5,529 nt of DNA. It comes from Clostridiales bacterium UBA1758. Its GTDB lineage: Bacteria > Bacillota > Clostridia > Oscillospirales > UBA1758. The notes under the pieces were generated by a model. It made no database searches, was not told the DNA's origin, and was given only the letters and a program-made list of their open reading frames with translations. The position numbers and the translations under genes were made by a program. The DNA is taken from assembly GCA_002315595.1 (NCBI GenBank), contig DCHG01000010.1, positions 1 through 5,529 of the forward strand, in the 5' to 3' direction. Below, in pieces: positions 1 through 4,997 of this stretch (position 1 is the stretch's first letter; the number at the start of each line of letters is the position of its first letter).

Positions 1-365
1 GCGATCAGCGCAATGGAGGAAGGGAGAACCATTTCCCGAAAAGCGCCCGAAAAAACCTTGTCAAGACCGCTGTAGCCGATGCCGACGCCGGTGATCAGCA
101 GGATGCTCCCCAGCAGGAGCGAGGCTACACACTCCATACGGTCATGCCCGTAGGGATGAGATTTGTCGGGTCCCTTCAAGGAGATTTTGACCCCGATGAA
201 GGCAATAAAGGTGGCAAAAACATCACTCAAAGAGTGGATGGCATCCGAGACCATTGCCGATGAATGTCCCCATAAACCGGCGAAGAGCTTAAAGGCGACT
301 AAAATGACATTGCCGATGATGCCCACCAGCGAAAGACGAAGAATGATCTGCTTGTGATCGGACAT
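1..365 (-). CDS. Cation diffusion facilitator (CDF) family metal exporter, N-terminal part (3' end outside window)
   Basis: Inner-membrane divalent metal/proton antiporter of the CDF family (CzcD/ZitB/YiiP relatives), which exports Zn, Co, Ni, Fe or Mn from the cytoplasm. The visible 121 residues cover the first three or so transmembrane helices. Helix 1 lies at about residues 7-31. Helix 2 carries the metal-site signature SDAIHSLSD (residues 40-48), with H44 and D48 in the HxxxD arrangement typical of CDF proteins. The cytoplasmic loop after it contains the family hallmark HPYGHDRME (70-78), and a third hydrophobic helix follows at about 80-100. The start is the ATG at 365-363, preceded by GGGAGG at 379-374. 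The gene runs off the left edge, so roughly two thirds of a usual ~300-400 residue protein is missing. A NiCo riboswitch directly upstream argues that cobalt and/or nickel are physiological substrates; that is inference from context, since the visible residues do not decide the metal. Confidence 0.93.
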   Translation of the reverse strand, partial: MSDHKQIILRLSLVGIIGNVILVAFKLFAGLWGHSSAMVSDAIHSLSDVFATFIAFIGVKISLKGPDKSHPYGHDRMECVASLLLGSILLITGVGIGYSGLDKVFSGAFREMVLPSSIALI

Positions 366-403
366 AAAAAATACCTCCCGGATACGACTTTCCCGAAAGG
401 TAT
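366..403 (-). terminator. Riboswitch expression platform: terminator-like hairpin containing the CDF gene's RBS
   Basis: On the minus strand ATACCTTTC (403-395) can pair with GGGAGGTAT (379-371, two G-U pairs), and the stem is followed directly by a run of T residues (371-366) that ends at the ATG. The 3' arm is the Shine-Dalgarno sequence, so the hairpin could terminate transcription and also hide the ribosome binding site. Two pairings compete upstream. CGGGAC (437-432, the 3' end of the aptamer) can pair with GTCCCG (422-417). The same GTCCCG can instead pair with CGGGA inside the loop of the terminator. If metal binding holds GGGAC in the aptamer, the freed GTCCCG could break the terminator, which fits the ON behaviour of known NiCo riboswitches. 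The switching model is inference. Confidence 0.68.
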
Positions 404-426
404 AGAAATACTCCTCCGGGACTGAA

Positions 427-517
427 AAACCGTCCCGTAGAGAGTACAGAAATTCACTCTACTGTCAACCTGTGACCCGGCCCCACGGCTCCGGGGGAGC
501 CATCGCCTGCTCGGTTT
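427..517 (-). ncRNA. NiCo riboswitch (czcD motif) aptamer
   Basis: Cobalt/nickel-sensing riboswitch in the 5' leader of the CDF exporter. Read on the minus strand, it opens with ACCGAGCAGGC (from 515) and ends with CGGGACGGT (437-429), matching the conserved flanks I recall for the NiCo class (GAGCAGGC at the 5' side, GGGACAGT at the 3' side). P1 pairs AAACCG (517-512) with CGGTTT (432-427). P2 pairs ATGGCTCC with GGAGCCGT (503-485) around a CCC loop, and is followed by the conserved-looking GCCGGG. P3 pairs GTCA with TGAC (476-464). P4 pairs GTAGAG with CTCTAC (462-437). This is the four-way junction layout of the class, in the expected place upstream of a czcD-like gene. Known members bind Co(II)/Ni(II) cooperatively and raise expression of the exporter. 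The match was made by eye against a remembered consensus, not by a covariance model. Confidence 0.9.
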
Positions 518-554
518 GTACTGTTAATATATGCAGTGCAAATCGTATGTTTTC

Positions 555-583
555 AGTATATCAAAAAAAATGGGTTCTGTCAA
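555..583 (-). promoter_or_regulatory. Sigma-A promoter for the NiCo riboswitch-CDF transcript
   Basis: On the minus strand TTGACA (583-578, perfect -35) is separated by 17 bp from TATACT (560-555, -10), and TGA immediately before the -10 gives an extended -10 (TGn). Transcription would start near 548, about 30 nt before the aptamer. It is divergent from the tRNA-Ser promoter; the two -35 boxes are only 19 bp apart. Confidence 0.85.
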
Positions 584-602
584 GAAAATTTTAAAAAAGT
601 GC

Positions 603-631
603 TTGACATTTTCTAAAAGATGTGGTATCAT
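603..631 (+). promoter_or_regulatory. Sigma-A promoter for tRNA-Ser
   Basis: TTGACA (603-608, perfect -35), 17-bp spacer, TATCAT (626-631, one mismatch -10), with TG at 623-624 forming an extended -10. Start expected near 638, which leaves a 5' leader of about 70 nt before the mature tRNA for RNase P to remove. The leader holds a 7-bp inverted repeat, GTTCAGC (641-647) with GCTGAAC (667-673), and the perfect 12-bp palindrome GGTTAATTAACC (683-694). Confidence 0.85.
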
Positions 632-707
632 ATTTCTCGTGTTCAGCGAGGTACCGAACCAAACAAGCTGAACTGAATATGTGGTTAATTAACCAATGGT
701 CGGATAC

Positions 708-800
708 GGAGAAGTCGCGTAGCTTGGTCGAGCGCGCACGATTGGAAATCGTGTAGGCCTCAAAAGGGTCTCGAGAGTTCGAATCTCTCCTTCTCCGCCA
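708..800 (+). tRNA. tRNA-Ser (anticodon GGA)
   Basis: Complete class II tRNA of 93 nt including an encoded CCA. The acceptor stem pairs GGAGAAG (708-714) with CTTCTCC (790-796), the discriminator base is G797 as usual for serine tRNAs, and CCA is at 798-800. The anticodon stem CACGA/TCGTG (737-741/749-753) closes the loop TTGGAAA with anticodon GGA at 744-746, reading UCC and UCU serine codons. The long variable arm expected of tRNA-Ser occupies about 755-772. The T arm is GAGAG-TTCGAAT-CTCTC (773-789). It stands alone between its own promoter and terminator and so is a single-gene unit. Confidence 0.98.
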
Positions 801-843
801 AAAGGACAGCAGATATTTTTACAATATCTGTTGTCCTTTTTTT
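801..843 (+). terminator. Intrinsic terminator of tRNA-Ser
   Basis: A 17-bp stem with a single G-U pair joins 801-817 to 823-839 around a 5-nt loop, and the transcript ends in a T run reaching 843. The hairpin begins directly after the encoded CCA, so 3' maturation of the tRNA must cut at the foot of the terminator. On the minus strand only four T residues follow the stem, so it is mainly directional. Confidence 0.93.
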
Positions 844-936
844 CAAAATTCGAACTATATTTTCTTGCCATAATAAAATATACATAGTTGTGGTGCATTC
901 TAATAAAAATGAAAATGATCGGAACGGAGCAGATAC

Positions 937-1407
937 GTGATAGATTTGTATAAACCGAAGTATGAGGATCTATGGTTTCGCAAAATGTTTCTTGGCGATG
1001 AGGATACGATGTCGTATAATCAAGCATGGGGCGGAATCATCGACTTTTCCGAAGATAAATGGGCGAATTGGTATGAAAAATGGGTGAAAAATCCCCAAAA
1101 CGGGCGTTTTTATCGGTATCTTCAAAATGCCGAAACAAAAGAATTCATCGGTGAAATCGCATATCACTATAACGGAAAGAAATACATGGTAGACGTGATC
1201 GTCTTTTCGAAGCATAGGGCAAAAGGCTACGGAACAGAGGGATTACGTCTTCTTTGCGAAGCGGCAAAAAGCGCAGGTATTCAATGTCTGTATGATGATA
1301 TCGCCATCGATAATCCTGCGATTTCGATTTTTCTGAGAATGGGATTTACCGAGGAATATCGGACGGACGAGGTTATCATGTTAAGGAAAATACTGACGGA
1401 GATGTAA
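937..1407 (+). CDS. GNAT family N-acetyltransferase
   Basis: Protein of 156 residues of the GCN5-related acetyltransferase fold, which transfers an acetyl group from acetyl-CoA to an amine; the substrate cannot be told from the sequence. The acetyl-CoA pyrophosphate-binding motif A is seen as a hydrophobic strand DVIVFSKH followed by RAKGYGTEGL (residues 94-103, the R-x-x-G-x-G signature) and a helix. Motif B is seen near the C-terminus as NPAISIFLRMGF (126-137). The length is normal for a single-domain GNAT. The start is GTG at 937, preceded by GGAG at 926-929 with a 7-nt spacer; no in-frame ATG lies upstream before a stop at 916. No convincing promoter was found in 844-936 and no terminator follows the gene. 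The N-terminal part, rich in W and Y, may form the acceptor-substrate pocket, which is inference. Confidence 0.87.
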   Translation: MIDLYKPKYEDLWFRKMFLGDEDTMSYNQAWGGIIDFSEDKWANWYEKWVKNPQNGRFYRYLQNAETKEFIGEIAYHYNGKKYMVDVIVFSKHRAKGYGTEGLRLLCEAAKSAGIQCLYDDIAIDNPAISIFLRMGFTEEYRTDEVIMLRKILTEM

Positions 1408-1506
1408 ATTTCAGGTCGGTTGATTTGCCTTATCCGTATGATCCCGATTTGGCGGCTTGTGAAATTGATTGCGATATCGAAAAAACATATCGAGACAAAA
1501 AAACAG
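1408..1506 (+). other. Gap between GNAT gene and perR promoter; possible decayed coding remnant
   Basis: No gene with a start codon was found. Frame 3 (from 1410) stays open from inside the GNAT gene to TAA at about 1543 and reads SVDLPYPYDPDLAACEID and more, which looks protein-like. The GNAT frame itself also stays open past its stop for about 50 codons. No RBS and no ATG or GTG starts either. A 6-bp hairpin (1472-1477 with 1487-1492) has no T run after it. It may be a relic of a longer gene or chance. Confidence 0.3.
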
Positions 1507-1535
1507 TTGACAAAATTTCACAAACAATATATAAT
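1507..1535 (+). promoter_or_regulatory. Perfect-consensus sigma-A promoter of perR
   Basis: TTGACA (1507-1512), exactly 17 bp, TATAAT (1530-1535): both hexamers are fully consensus. Transcription should start near 1542, giving a short leader of ~28 nt. Such a strong core promoter is usually restrained by a repressor. The stretch 1529-1543 resembles a PerR/Fur box in its left half (ATATAAT against TTATAAT) but poorly in the right half, so self-repression by PerR is possible rather than shown. Confidence 0.87.
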
Positions 1536-1569
1536 CCTAATTAAGACAGAGTATCATTAAGGAATGAGT

Positions 1570-1962
1570 ATGATGAAACGCAACACAGTCCAACGAGCCC
1601 TAATTCTCTCGACCGTGCAAAGGCTTCGTTCCCATCCCACAGCGGATGAAATCTACGCTGAGATCTCAAAGACCTGTCCCTCAATCAGCAGAGCAACCGT
1701 TTACCGCAACCTTCAACAGTTATGCGAGGAGGGCGTGATCCGGCGGCGGGAAATTCCCGGTTCGCCCGATCGCTTCGACCATGACACGACCAACCACTAC
1801 CATGTCAGATGTACTGTCTGTGGTAAGGTTGTAGATGTGGATATGGATTACCTTGACGGACTTCCCGGAACGGTGAAGGATACGCACGGTTTTTTGCTGA
1901 CAGGTCATTCCGTTGTGTTTGACGGAATCTGCGCCGACTGTCAAAATACGCTCGACCGATGA
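1570..1962 (+). CDS. perR: PerR-type Fur family transcriptional repressor
   Basis: Fur-superfamily DNA-binding regulator, most like the peroxide sensor PerR, which uses Fe(II)/Mn(II) and is inactivated by metal-catalysed histidine oxidation. Counting from the ATG at 1564, a winged helix spans about residues 10-65 (recognition helix SISRATVYRNLQQL). The five regulatory metal ligands of Bacillus PerR (H37, D85, H91, H93, D104) align without gaps to H24, D72, H78, H80 and D91, all with the right spacing. Aspartate at the D85 and D104 positions is the feature separating PerR from Fur and Zur. The structural zinc site is C83, C86, C123 and C126. Three in-frame ATGs occur at 1564, 1570 and 1573. 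The AAGGA at 1559-1563 is too close to the first, so 1570 (131 minus 1 residues) or 1573 is preferred. It is followed after 47 nt by the QueD-like gene, probably in one operon. Confidence 0.88.
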   Translation: MMKRNTVQRALILSTVQRLRSHPTADEIYAEISKTCPSISRATVYRNLQQLCEEGVIRRREIPGSPDRFDHDTTNHYHVRCTVCGKVVDVDMDYLDGLPGTVKDTHGFLLTGHSVVFDGICADCQNTLDR

Positions 1963-2009
1963 CACTCTGCCCCAAAATCGGATAATTGTTTGAGAAAGGA
2001 TGATTCACA

Positions 2010-2576
2010 ATGAGAAGTATCACGACATTTGACTTGCAGTATGCCCACCGTTTTTACGGATTTCAGGGCGAGGCGCAGTATCTTCACGGACACACCGGCG
2101 TTCTTACCATTGAGGTGGAGGATTCCGTCAATGCGGGTGTAAATATGGTGTTTCCCTGTAATGAAATTCAGAAGACCGCATGGGATGTTTTGAAAAATTT
2201 TGATCACGCGCTTGTCCTGCGGAAGGATGACCCGTTGCTTCCGGCGATTTTGGCGGTTTATGAAGAACAAGGCATCAAGGACGGACATCCGCAGAACAAG
2301 ATGAAGGGCGAAGCATTCTCCAACGAACTTTGCACTGCGTACCCGGATAGCCGCCTTGTTGTCACCAAGGAAACGATGACGGTCGAAGGAATGATCAAAA
2401 TGGTTTATGAGTTGTTGAAGGATAAACTCAACATCGCAAAGATCACCTTCACCAGTGGCGTGAATGCTGCTTCGCAGGAATATCAGGTCAAGGGAAGCAT
2501 CGACCGTTGCCCGCTTTGCGGTATCGCACTCGATGAAAACGGCGCCTGCCCGAAGTGTGGCTACAAAAAGAGATAA
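2010..2576 (+). CDS. 6-pyruvoyltetrahydropterin synthase/QueD-like protein with C-terminal zinc ribbon
   Basis: Protein of 188 residues with the T-fold of 6-pyruvoyltetrahydropterin synthase (PTPS) and 6-carboxytetrahydropterin synthase (QueD). The zinc-binding histidines are visible as H13 (YAHRF) and H26/H28 (YLHGHTG), and FDHALVL (64-70) matches the LDH motif of the family. MTVEGM at about 127-132 matches the region with the conserved pterin-binding glutamate. Two departures stand out. The catalytic cysteine normally four residues before HGH is alanine here (A22), with a glutamate at E21. A tail at 167-183 holds C-P-L-C and C-P-K-C, a four-cysteine zinc ribbon absent from typical ~120-140 residue enzymes. 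ATG at 2010 has AAGGA at 1996-2000. Queuosine synthesis partners (queC, queE, queF) are not in the window, so a QueD role is not assured. A PTPS variant or a non-catalytic pterin/metal-binding protein is possible. Confidence 0.8.
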   Translation: MRSITTFDLQYAHRFYGFQGEAQYLHGHTGVLTIEVEDSVNAGVNMVFPCNEIQKTAWDVLKNFDHALVLRKDDPLLPAILAVYEEQGIKDGHPQNKMKGEAFSNELCTAYPDSRLVVTKETMTVEGMIKMVYELLKDKLNIAKITFTSGVNAASQEYQVKGSIDRCPLCGIALDENGACPKCGYKKR

Positions 2577-2590
2577 ATTTCCGAAAAACA

Positions 2591-2626
2591 GACCGCCCTG
2601 CCTTCAACGAGGCAGGGCGGTCTTTT
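2591..2626 (+). terminator. Bidirectional intrinsic terminator between convergent genes
   Basis: Perfect 13-bp GC-rich stem, 2591-2603 with 2610-2622, around a 6-nt loop. It is followed by TTTT on the plus strand and, on the minus strand, by TG then five T residues (2590-2584). It can therefore end both the perR-QueD-like transcript and the convergent membrane-protein transcript. Confidence 0.92.
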
Positions 2627-2674
2627 CCTGCCACAGTACGGAGAGTAGCCTGCGACAGTCCGAATATGATAAAT

Positions 2675-3622
2675 TTATTTTCTGAACTCAATCCAATTAT
2701 GCGAAAAGATCCACGGGATGCCGATCAGCGTGTTCACCTTGCCGTTGTTGTCGCGGTACCACGAATAGTTCCAACCGCTTCCCATATCCATATAAAGCGC
2801 CTCGGTTACGCCGAGATCCCGAACCGCACAAGCAAAATCGTGGAAATGGATCTGTTTTTTGGAGTCGATGATGCAAAGTTTTCCGTCGAGGTCGGCAATG
2901 ACACGAAAACAACGGTATTCGTTGGCGGGTTCAAGGACGATCTCGCCATCGTCGATAATCATATATTGCTGAAATCCGCAACCGCCGCGTTCTGCGGCAA
3001 GCGTCAGGTCTTGTTCGGCGTACTCACTGTCGGAAAAATGAAACGCCCCATCGTAGAAAGAAAACGCACCCATTCCCTTTTGCGCGTAGCCTCGATAGAG
3101 AACGCCGTCCTCGACATGGACGGCTGCGATCTCATCATGCGTGAAGAAGGGATTGTAAGTTTTTTGAAAAGTCGCGCCGGAACAATAGGTAACGGCTTCA
3201 TCCAAACGCGACGGACGGTTTGCGGAAACAAATTCGACGGAGGTGTATTCAGGATACATAATGGTAAGGTCGTCCGTCGTTTCAATGGCGATGTTGCCGT
3301 TTTTTTCGGGCAACTCCGTGGGTAAAACGAGATTATGATACTGCGAAGCGAGCGAAAACACCGCAAGTCCGAGCCATGCAAGGACACCGAGAACGGATAA
3401 TTTCAGCATAAAGCGGAAAAAACGGGCAAACGGATGGTGCGTCTTTTGCGGATCGACGTGCATACAGATCACGAGCCCCGTCAATTGCAGACAAAACAGA
3501 AAGATCGCAACCACCCAGCCCCAAGCAGGTGCGCCCTGAATGGTCATCAGGATCGTCATGGTAAAAATCGTGCCGGAAAGGGCGATCAGAAACCAGATCG
3601 CGTCACGCAGATTTTTTTTCAT
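2675..3622 (-). CDS. Membrane-anchored protein with phosphodiester glycosidase (NAGPA)-like domain
   Basis: Protein of 315 residues. Three transmembrane helices are predicted by hydrophobicity at about 9-29, 33-55 and 72-92, joined by a polar loop containing HVDPQKTHHP, and a ~220-residue soluble domain follows. That domain resembles the phosphodiester glycosidase family (N-acetylglucosamine-1-phosphodiester alpha-N-acetylglucosaminidase-like, DUF2233). The resemblance is seen in AVHVEDGVLYRGY (167-179), GGCGFQQYMIIDDGE (213-227), and RVIADLDGKLCIIDS (240-254). It ends with LGVTEALYMDMGSGWNYSW (270-288), which corresponds to the family's lG-hydrophobic-D-G/M-G-S segment. Topology suggests the domain is outside the cell, where it could act on a glycan phosphodiester; substrate unknown. 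The start is ATG at 3622 with GGAGG at 3633-3629; a TTG just upstream is too close to the RBS. The ATG overlaps the stop of the upstream gene by one base (TGATG), indicating translational coupling. Confidence 0.62.
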   Translation of the reverse strand: MKKNLRDAIWFLIALSGTIFTMTILMTIQGAPAWGWVVAIFLFCLQLTGLVICMHVDPQKTHHPFARFFRFMLKLSVLGVLAWLGLAVFSLASQYHNLVLPTELPEKNGNIAIETTDDLTIMYPEYTSVEFVSANRPSRLDEAVTYCSGATFQKTYNPFFTHDEIAAVHVEDGVLYRGYAQKGMGAFSFYDGAFHFSDSEYAEQDLTLAAERGGCGFQQYMIIDDGEIVLEPANEYRCFRVIADLDGKLCIIDSKKQIHFHDFACAVRDLGVTEALYMDMGSGWNYSWYRDNNGKVNTLIGIPWIFSHNWIEFRK

Positions 3623-4233
3623 CAATATCCTCCGTTTCCGTCGTCAAGGGCGATGATGAGTTCCGCACACGCAACCAGGACAAAAATCGAAATGATACAG
3701 AGATGTGACACGCCGAAATACGCCAATGTGATCGGCGCAAACATCAATTTCGAATTGACGAAAAGTTGCAAAAAAAGAAAACCCAAAAGGAGCAAAATCG
3801 TCGTTTGATTGAGCGAAATTCGGATAAAACTGTGCTTTTTCAGAATGTTGATAACAAAGTGATTGCATACGACGATAAACTCCAAAATGAGAAGCATCAG
3901 TTCCCCTGCGAGAAAGAAACTCCCCCAAAAGCCGAGAATGATAAAATTGTTCGTGTCCTGCACGAGTAATTCGTCAAGGACATACCCGGCTTGCCCGTAG
4001 AGCAAACAGAGAAGCAGACCGGAACATCCCGCCTGCATTGCAATCAGATTTTGCTTGCGGTAGCCGTAGAACAAAAAAGCGGCAAGAACCAGTTTGACCG
4101 CGACGTCAAAATAGTCGTAAAACAGCATTTCACCCGATATTTTCCCCGTGACGACCGTTGCGATCCCTGTCAGAAGAACGCAGATCATTGCGATCGTTGC
4201 GGTGAGTTGTGAAAAAAAGACCCGTTTATACAT
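3622..4233 (-). CDS. Six-helix integral membrane protein of unknown function
   Basis: Protein of 203 residues, almost entirely hydrophobic, with about six transmembrane segments at roughly 6-30, 37-57, 62-85, 94-127 (long, perhaps a tilted helix), 143-162 and 165-196. Loops are short and I see no catalytic or transport motif, so no family is named. The start is ATG at 4233-4231, preceded by GAGGGG (4246-4241) at 7 nt. An in-frame ATG at 4272 would add 13 residues but overlaps the promoter -10 and lacks an RBS. The stop TGA overlaps the start of the phosphodiester-glycosidase-like gene (TGATG), and the RBS of that gene lies within this reading frame. The two membrane proteins are therefore probably made in step and may work together. 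It has its own promoter just upstream. Confidence 0.82.
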   Translation of the reverse strand: MYKRVFFSQLTATIAMICVLLTGIATVVTGKISGEMLFYDYFDVAVKLVLAAFLFYGYRKQNLIAMQAGCSGLLLCLLYGQAGYVLDELLVQDTNNFIILGFWGSFFLAGELMLLILEFIVVCNHFVINILKKHSFIRISLNQTTILLLLGFLFLQLFVNSKLMFAPITLAYFGVSHLCIISIFVLVACAELIIALDDGNGGY

Positions 4234-4272
4234 AAAAAATCCCCTCTGGGCAGAATATGATCCGATGAACAC

Positions 4273-4301
4273 ATTTTACCACAGAAGGGATTGGATCGCA
4301 A
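4273..4301 (-). promoter_or_regulatory. Promoter of the two-gene membrane-protein operon
   Basis: On the minus strand TTGCGA (4301-4296), 17-bp spacer, TAAAAT (4278-4273), with TGG directly before the -10 giving an extended -10. Start expected near 4266, which leaves a ~33-nt leader containing the RBS. The -35 abuts the stop codon of the upstream HTH gene, so this operon can be expressed separately from it, although no terminator separates them and read-through is possible. Confidence 0.75.
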
Positions 4302-4302
4302 G

Positions 4303-4887
4303 TCAGATTCGTTTGGTGAAAAGCCCGTGTTCGGTGCAGTACCAGAGGAGTTTTCCGTGTGCAAAAAAGGGCAGACGCACCTGCATATCCCATTCGGGAT
4401 AGAGTTTTTTGACAATGACGGTGTTGTCGTTCAAAAACGCGACAAACGAAATATAATGTTCACGAAGCATGGGGTGATCGCTTGTAATAAACCAATCTCC
4501 GTCACTTTTTTCGACGAGAATATCATCGGCTTCGGTGGGCTTTACAGCCTCGATCGGATCGAGTTTTATCCCGCAACAGGAGATATCGGCGTCATCCGTG
4601 GAAAAAAGAAGATTTCCGCAGATCGGGCAGATATGGAAAATGGTTTTTTTCATATCCCCGCTGCGCACGGAACGCTCCCCGAGATTGCCAGACATCAATG
4701 CCTTGACATCGACTTTCAGGCTTTCGGCAAGCAACGGAAGCGTCGCGAGGTCGGGTACGCCACGCCCGCATTCCCATTTTGAAACGGCTTTGTCGCTGAC
4801 ATTCAGCCGTTCGGCAAGTTCCAATTGCGTCATACCTAGCCTTCCGCGCAGCATGCGGATCAACGCACCGATTTTGATTTGATCCAT
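4303..4887 (-). CDS. XRE-family HTH regulator fused to a desulfoferrodoxin-like domain
   Basis: Protein of 194 residues with two parts. Residues 5-64 are a Cro/C1-type helix-turn-helix (MTQLELAERLNVSDKAVSKWE at 19-39, split here by its turn). Residues 83-194 resemble desulfoferrodoxin (2Fe superoxide reductase). Cysteines C87, C90, C104 and C105 (CPICGN...CCG) match the FeCys4 centre I. HPM (H138), EHYI (H144) and YCTEHG (C184, H187) match the centre II ligands, with C184 as axial ligand. The first histidine of centre II, in the EKHVP segment of true enzymes, appears replaced (D121/D122 region), leaving three histidines. This suggests an iron- or redox-sensing transcription factor rather than an enzyme; that is inference. 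The start is ATG at 4887 with GAGG at 4898-4895, 7 nt away. A longer frame back to 4974 would run through the promoter and the nifJ terminator. Confidence 0.85.
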   Translation of the reverse strand: MDQIKIGALIRMLRGRLGMTQLELAERLNVSDKAVSKWECGRGVPDLATLPLLAESLKVDVKALMSGNLGERSVRSGDMKKTIFHICPICGNLLFSTDDADISCCGIKLDPIEAVKPTEADDILVEKSDGDWFITSDHPMLREHYISFVAFLNDNTVIVKKLYPEWDMQVRLPFFAHGKLLWYCTEHGLFTKRI

Positions 4888-4907
4888 GGTATCACCTCTA
4901 TATATGT

Positions 4908-4936
4908 ATTGTAGCCGAATTATGCGTAAAAAGCAA
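4908..4936 (-). promoter_or_regulatory. Promoter of the HTH-desulfoferrodoxin gene
   Basis: On the minus strand TTGCTT (4936-4931), 17-bp spacer, TACAAT (4913-4908). Transcription would start near 4901, giving a very short leader in which the RBS follows almost at once. No clear palindromic operator for the HTH protein was seen here. Confidence 0.7.
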
Positions 4937-4953
4937 TCAACTTGCCGTAGAGT

Positions 4954-4985
4954 AAAAAAGGACGCCGTTTTCACGGCGTCCTTTT
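4954..4985 (-). terminator. Intrinsic terminator of the nifJ transcript
   Basis: On the minus strand GGACGCCGT (4981-4973) pairs with ACGGCGTCC (4968-4960) around a GAAA tetraloop of the stable GNRA type, followed by six T residues (4959-4954). The A/T flanks extend the stem by four pairs. It lies 13 nt after the nifJ stop codon and insulates the downstream HTH gene. Confidence 0.94.
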
Positions 4986-4997
4986 CGGTTGTGCTAA

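Noticed and set aside
844..936. Promoter for the GNAT gene
   Set aside because: AT-rich candidates (TTGCCA at 865-870, TAAAAT at 874-879, TATACA at 879-884) do not combine into a -35/-10 pair with acceptable spacing.
689..1027. 112-codon open frame on the minus strand
   Set aside because: It runs antisense through the complete tRNA-Ser and its terminator and into the GNAT gene; such ORFs over tRNA genes are a common artefact.
1472..1492. Hairpin CGATAT/ATATCG as terminator of the GNAT gene
   Set aside because: Only six AT-rich pairs and no T run follows on the plus strand.
2555..3325. 256-codon open frame on the plus strand
   Set aside because: It lies opposite the minus-strand NAGPA-like gene, begins inside the QueD-like stop region, crosses the bidirectional terminator and has no recognisable motif; the minus-strand protein has helices and family blocks.
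4234..4272. Upstream ATG giving 13 more residues to the six-helix membrane protein
   Set aside because: It overlaps the -10 of a good promoter and lacks an RBS; the ATG at 4233 has GAGGGG 7 nt upstream.
4291..4782. 163-codon open frame on the plus strand
   Set aside because: Antisense shadow of the HTH-desulfoferrodoxin gene, whose cysteine and histidine motifs are clear.
4888..4974. N-terminal extension of the HTH protein to an upstream ATG
   Set aside because: It would be read through the gene's own promoter and part of the nifJ terminator, and it has no RBS, whereas the ATG at 4887 has one at the right distance.
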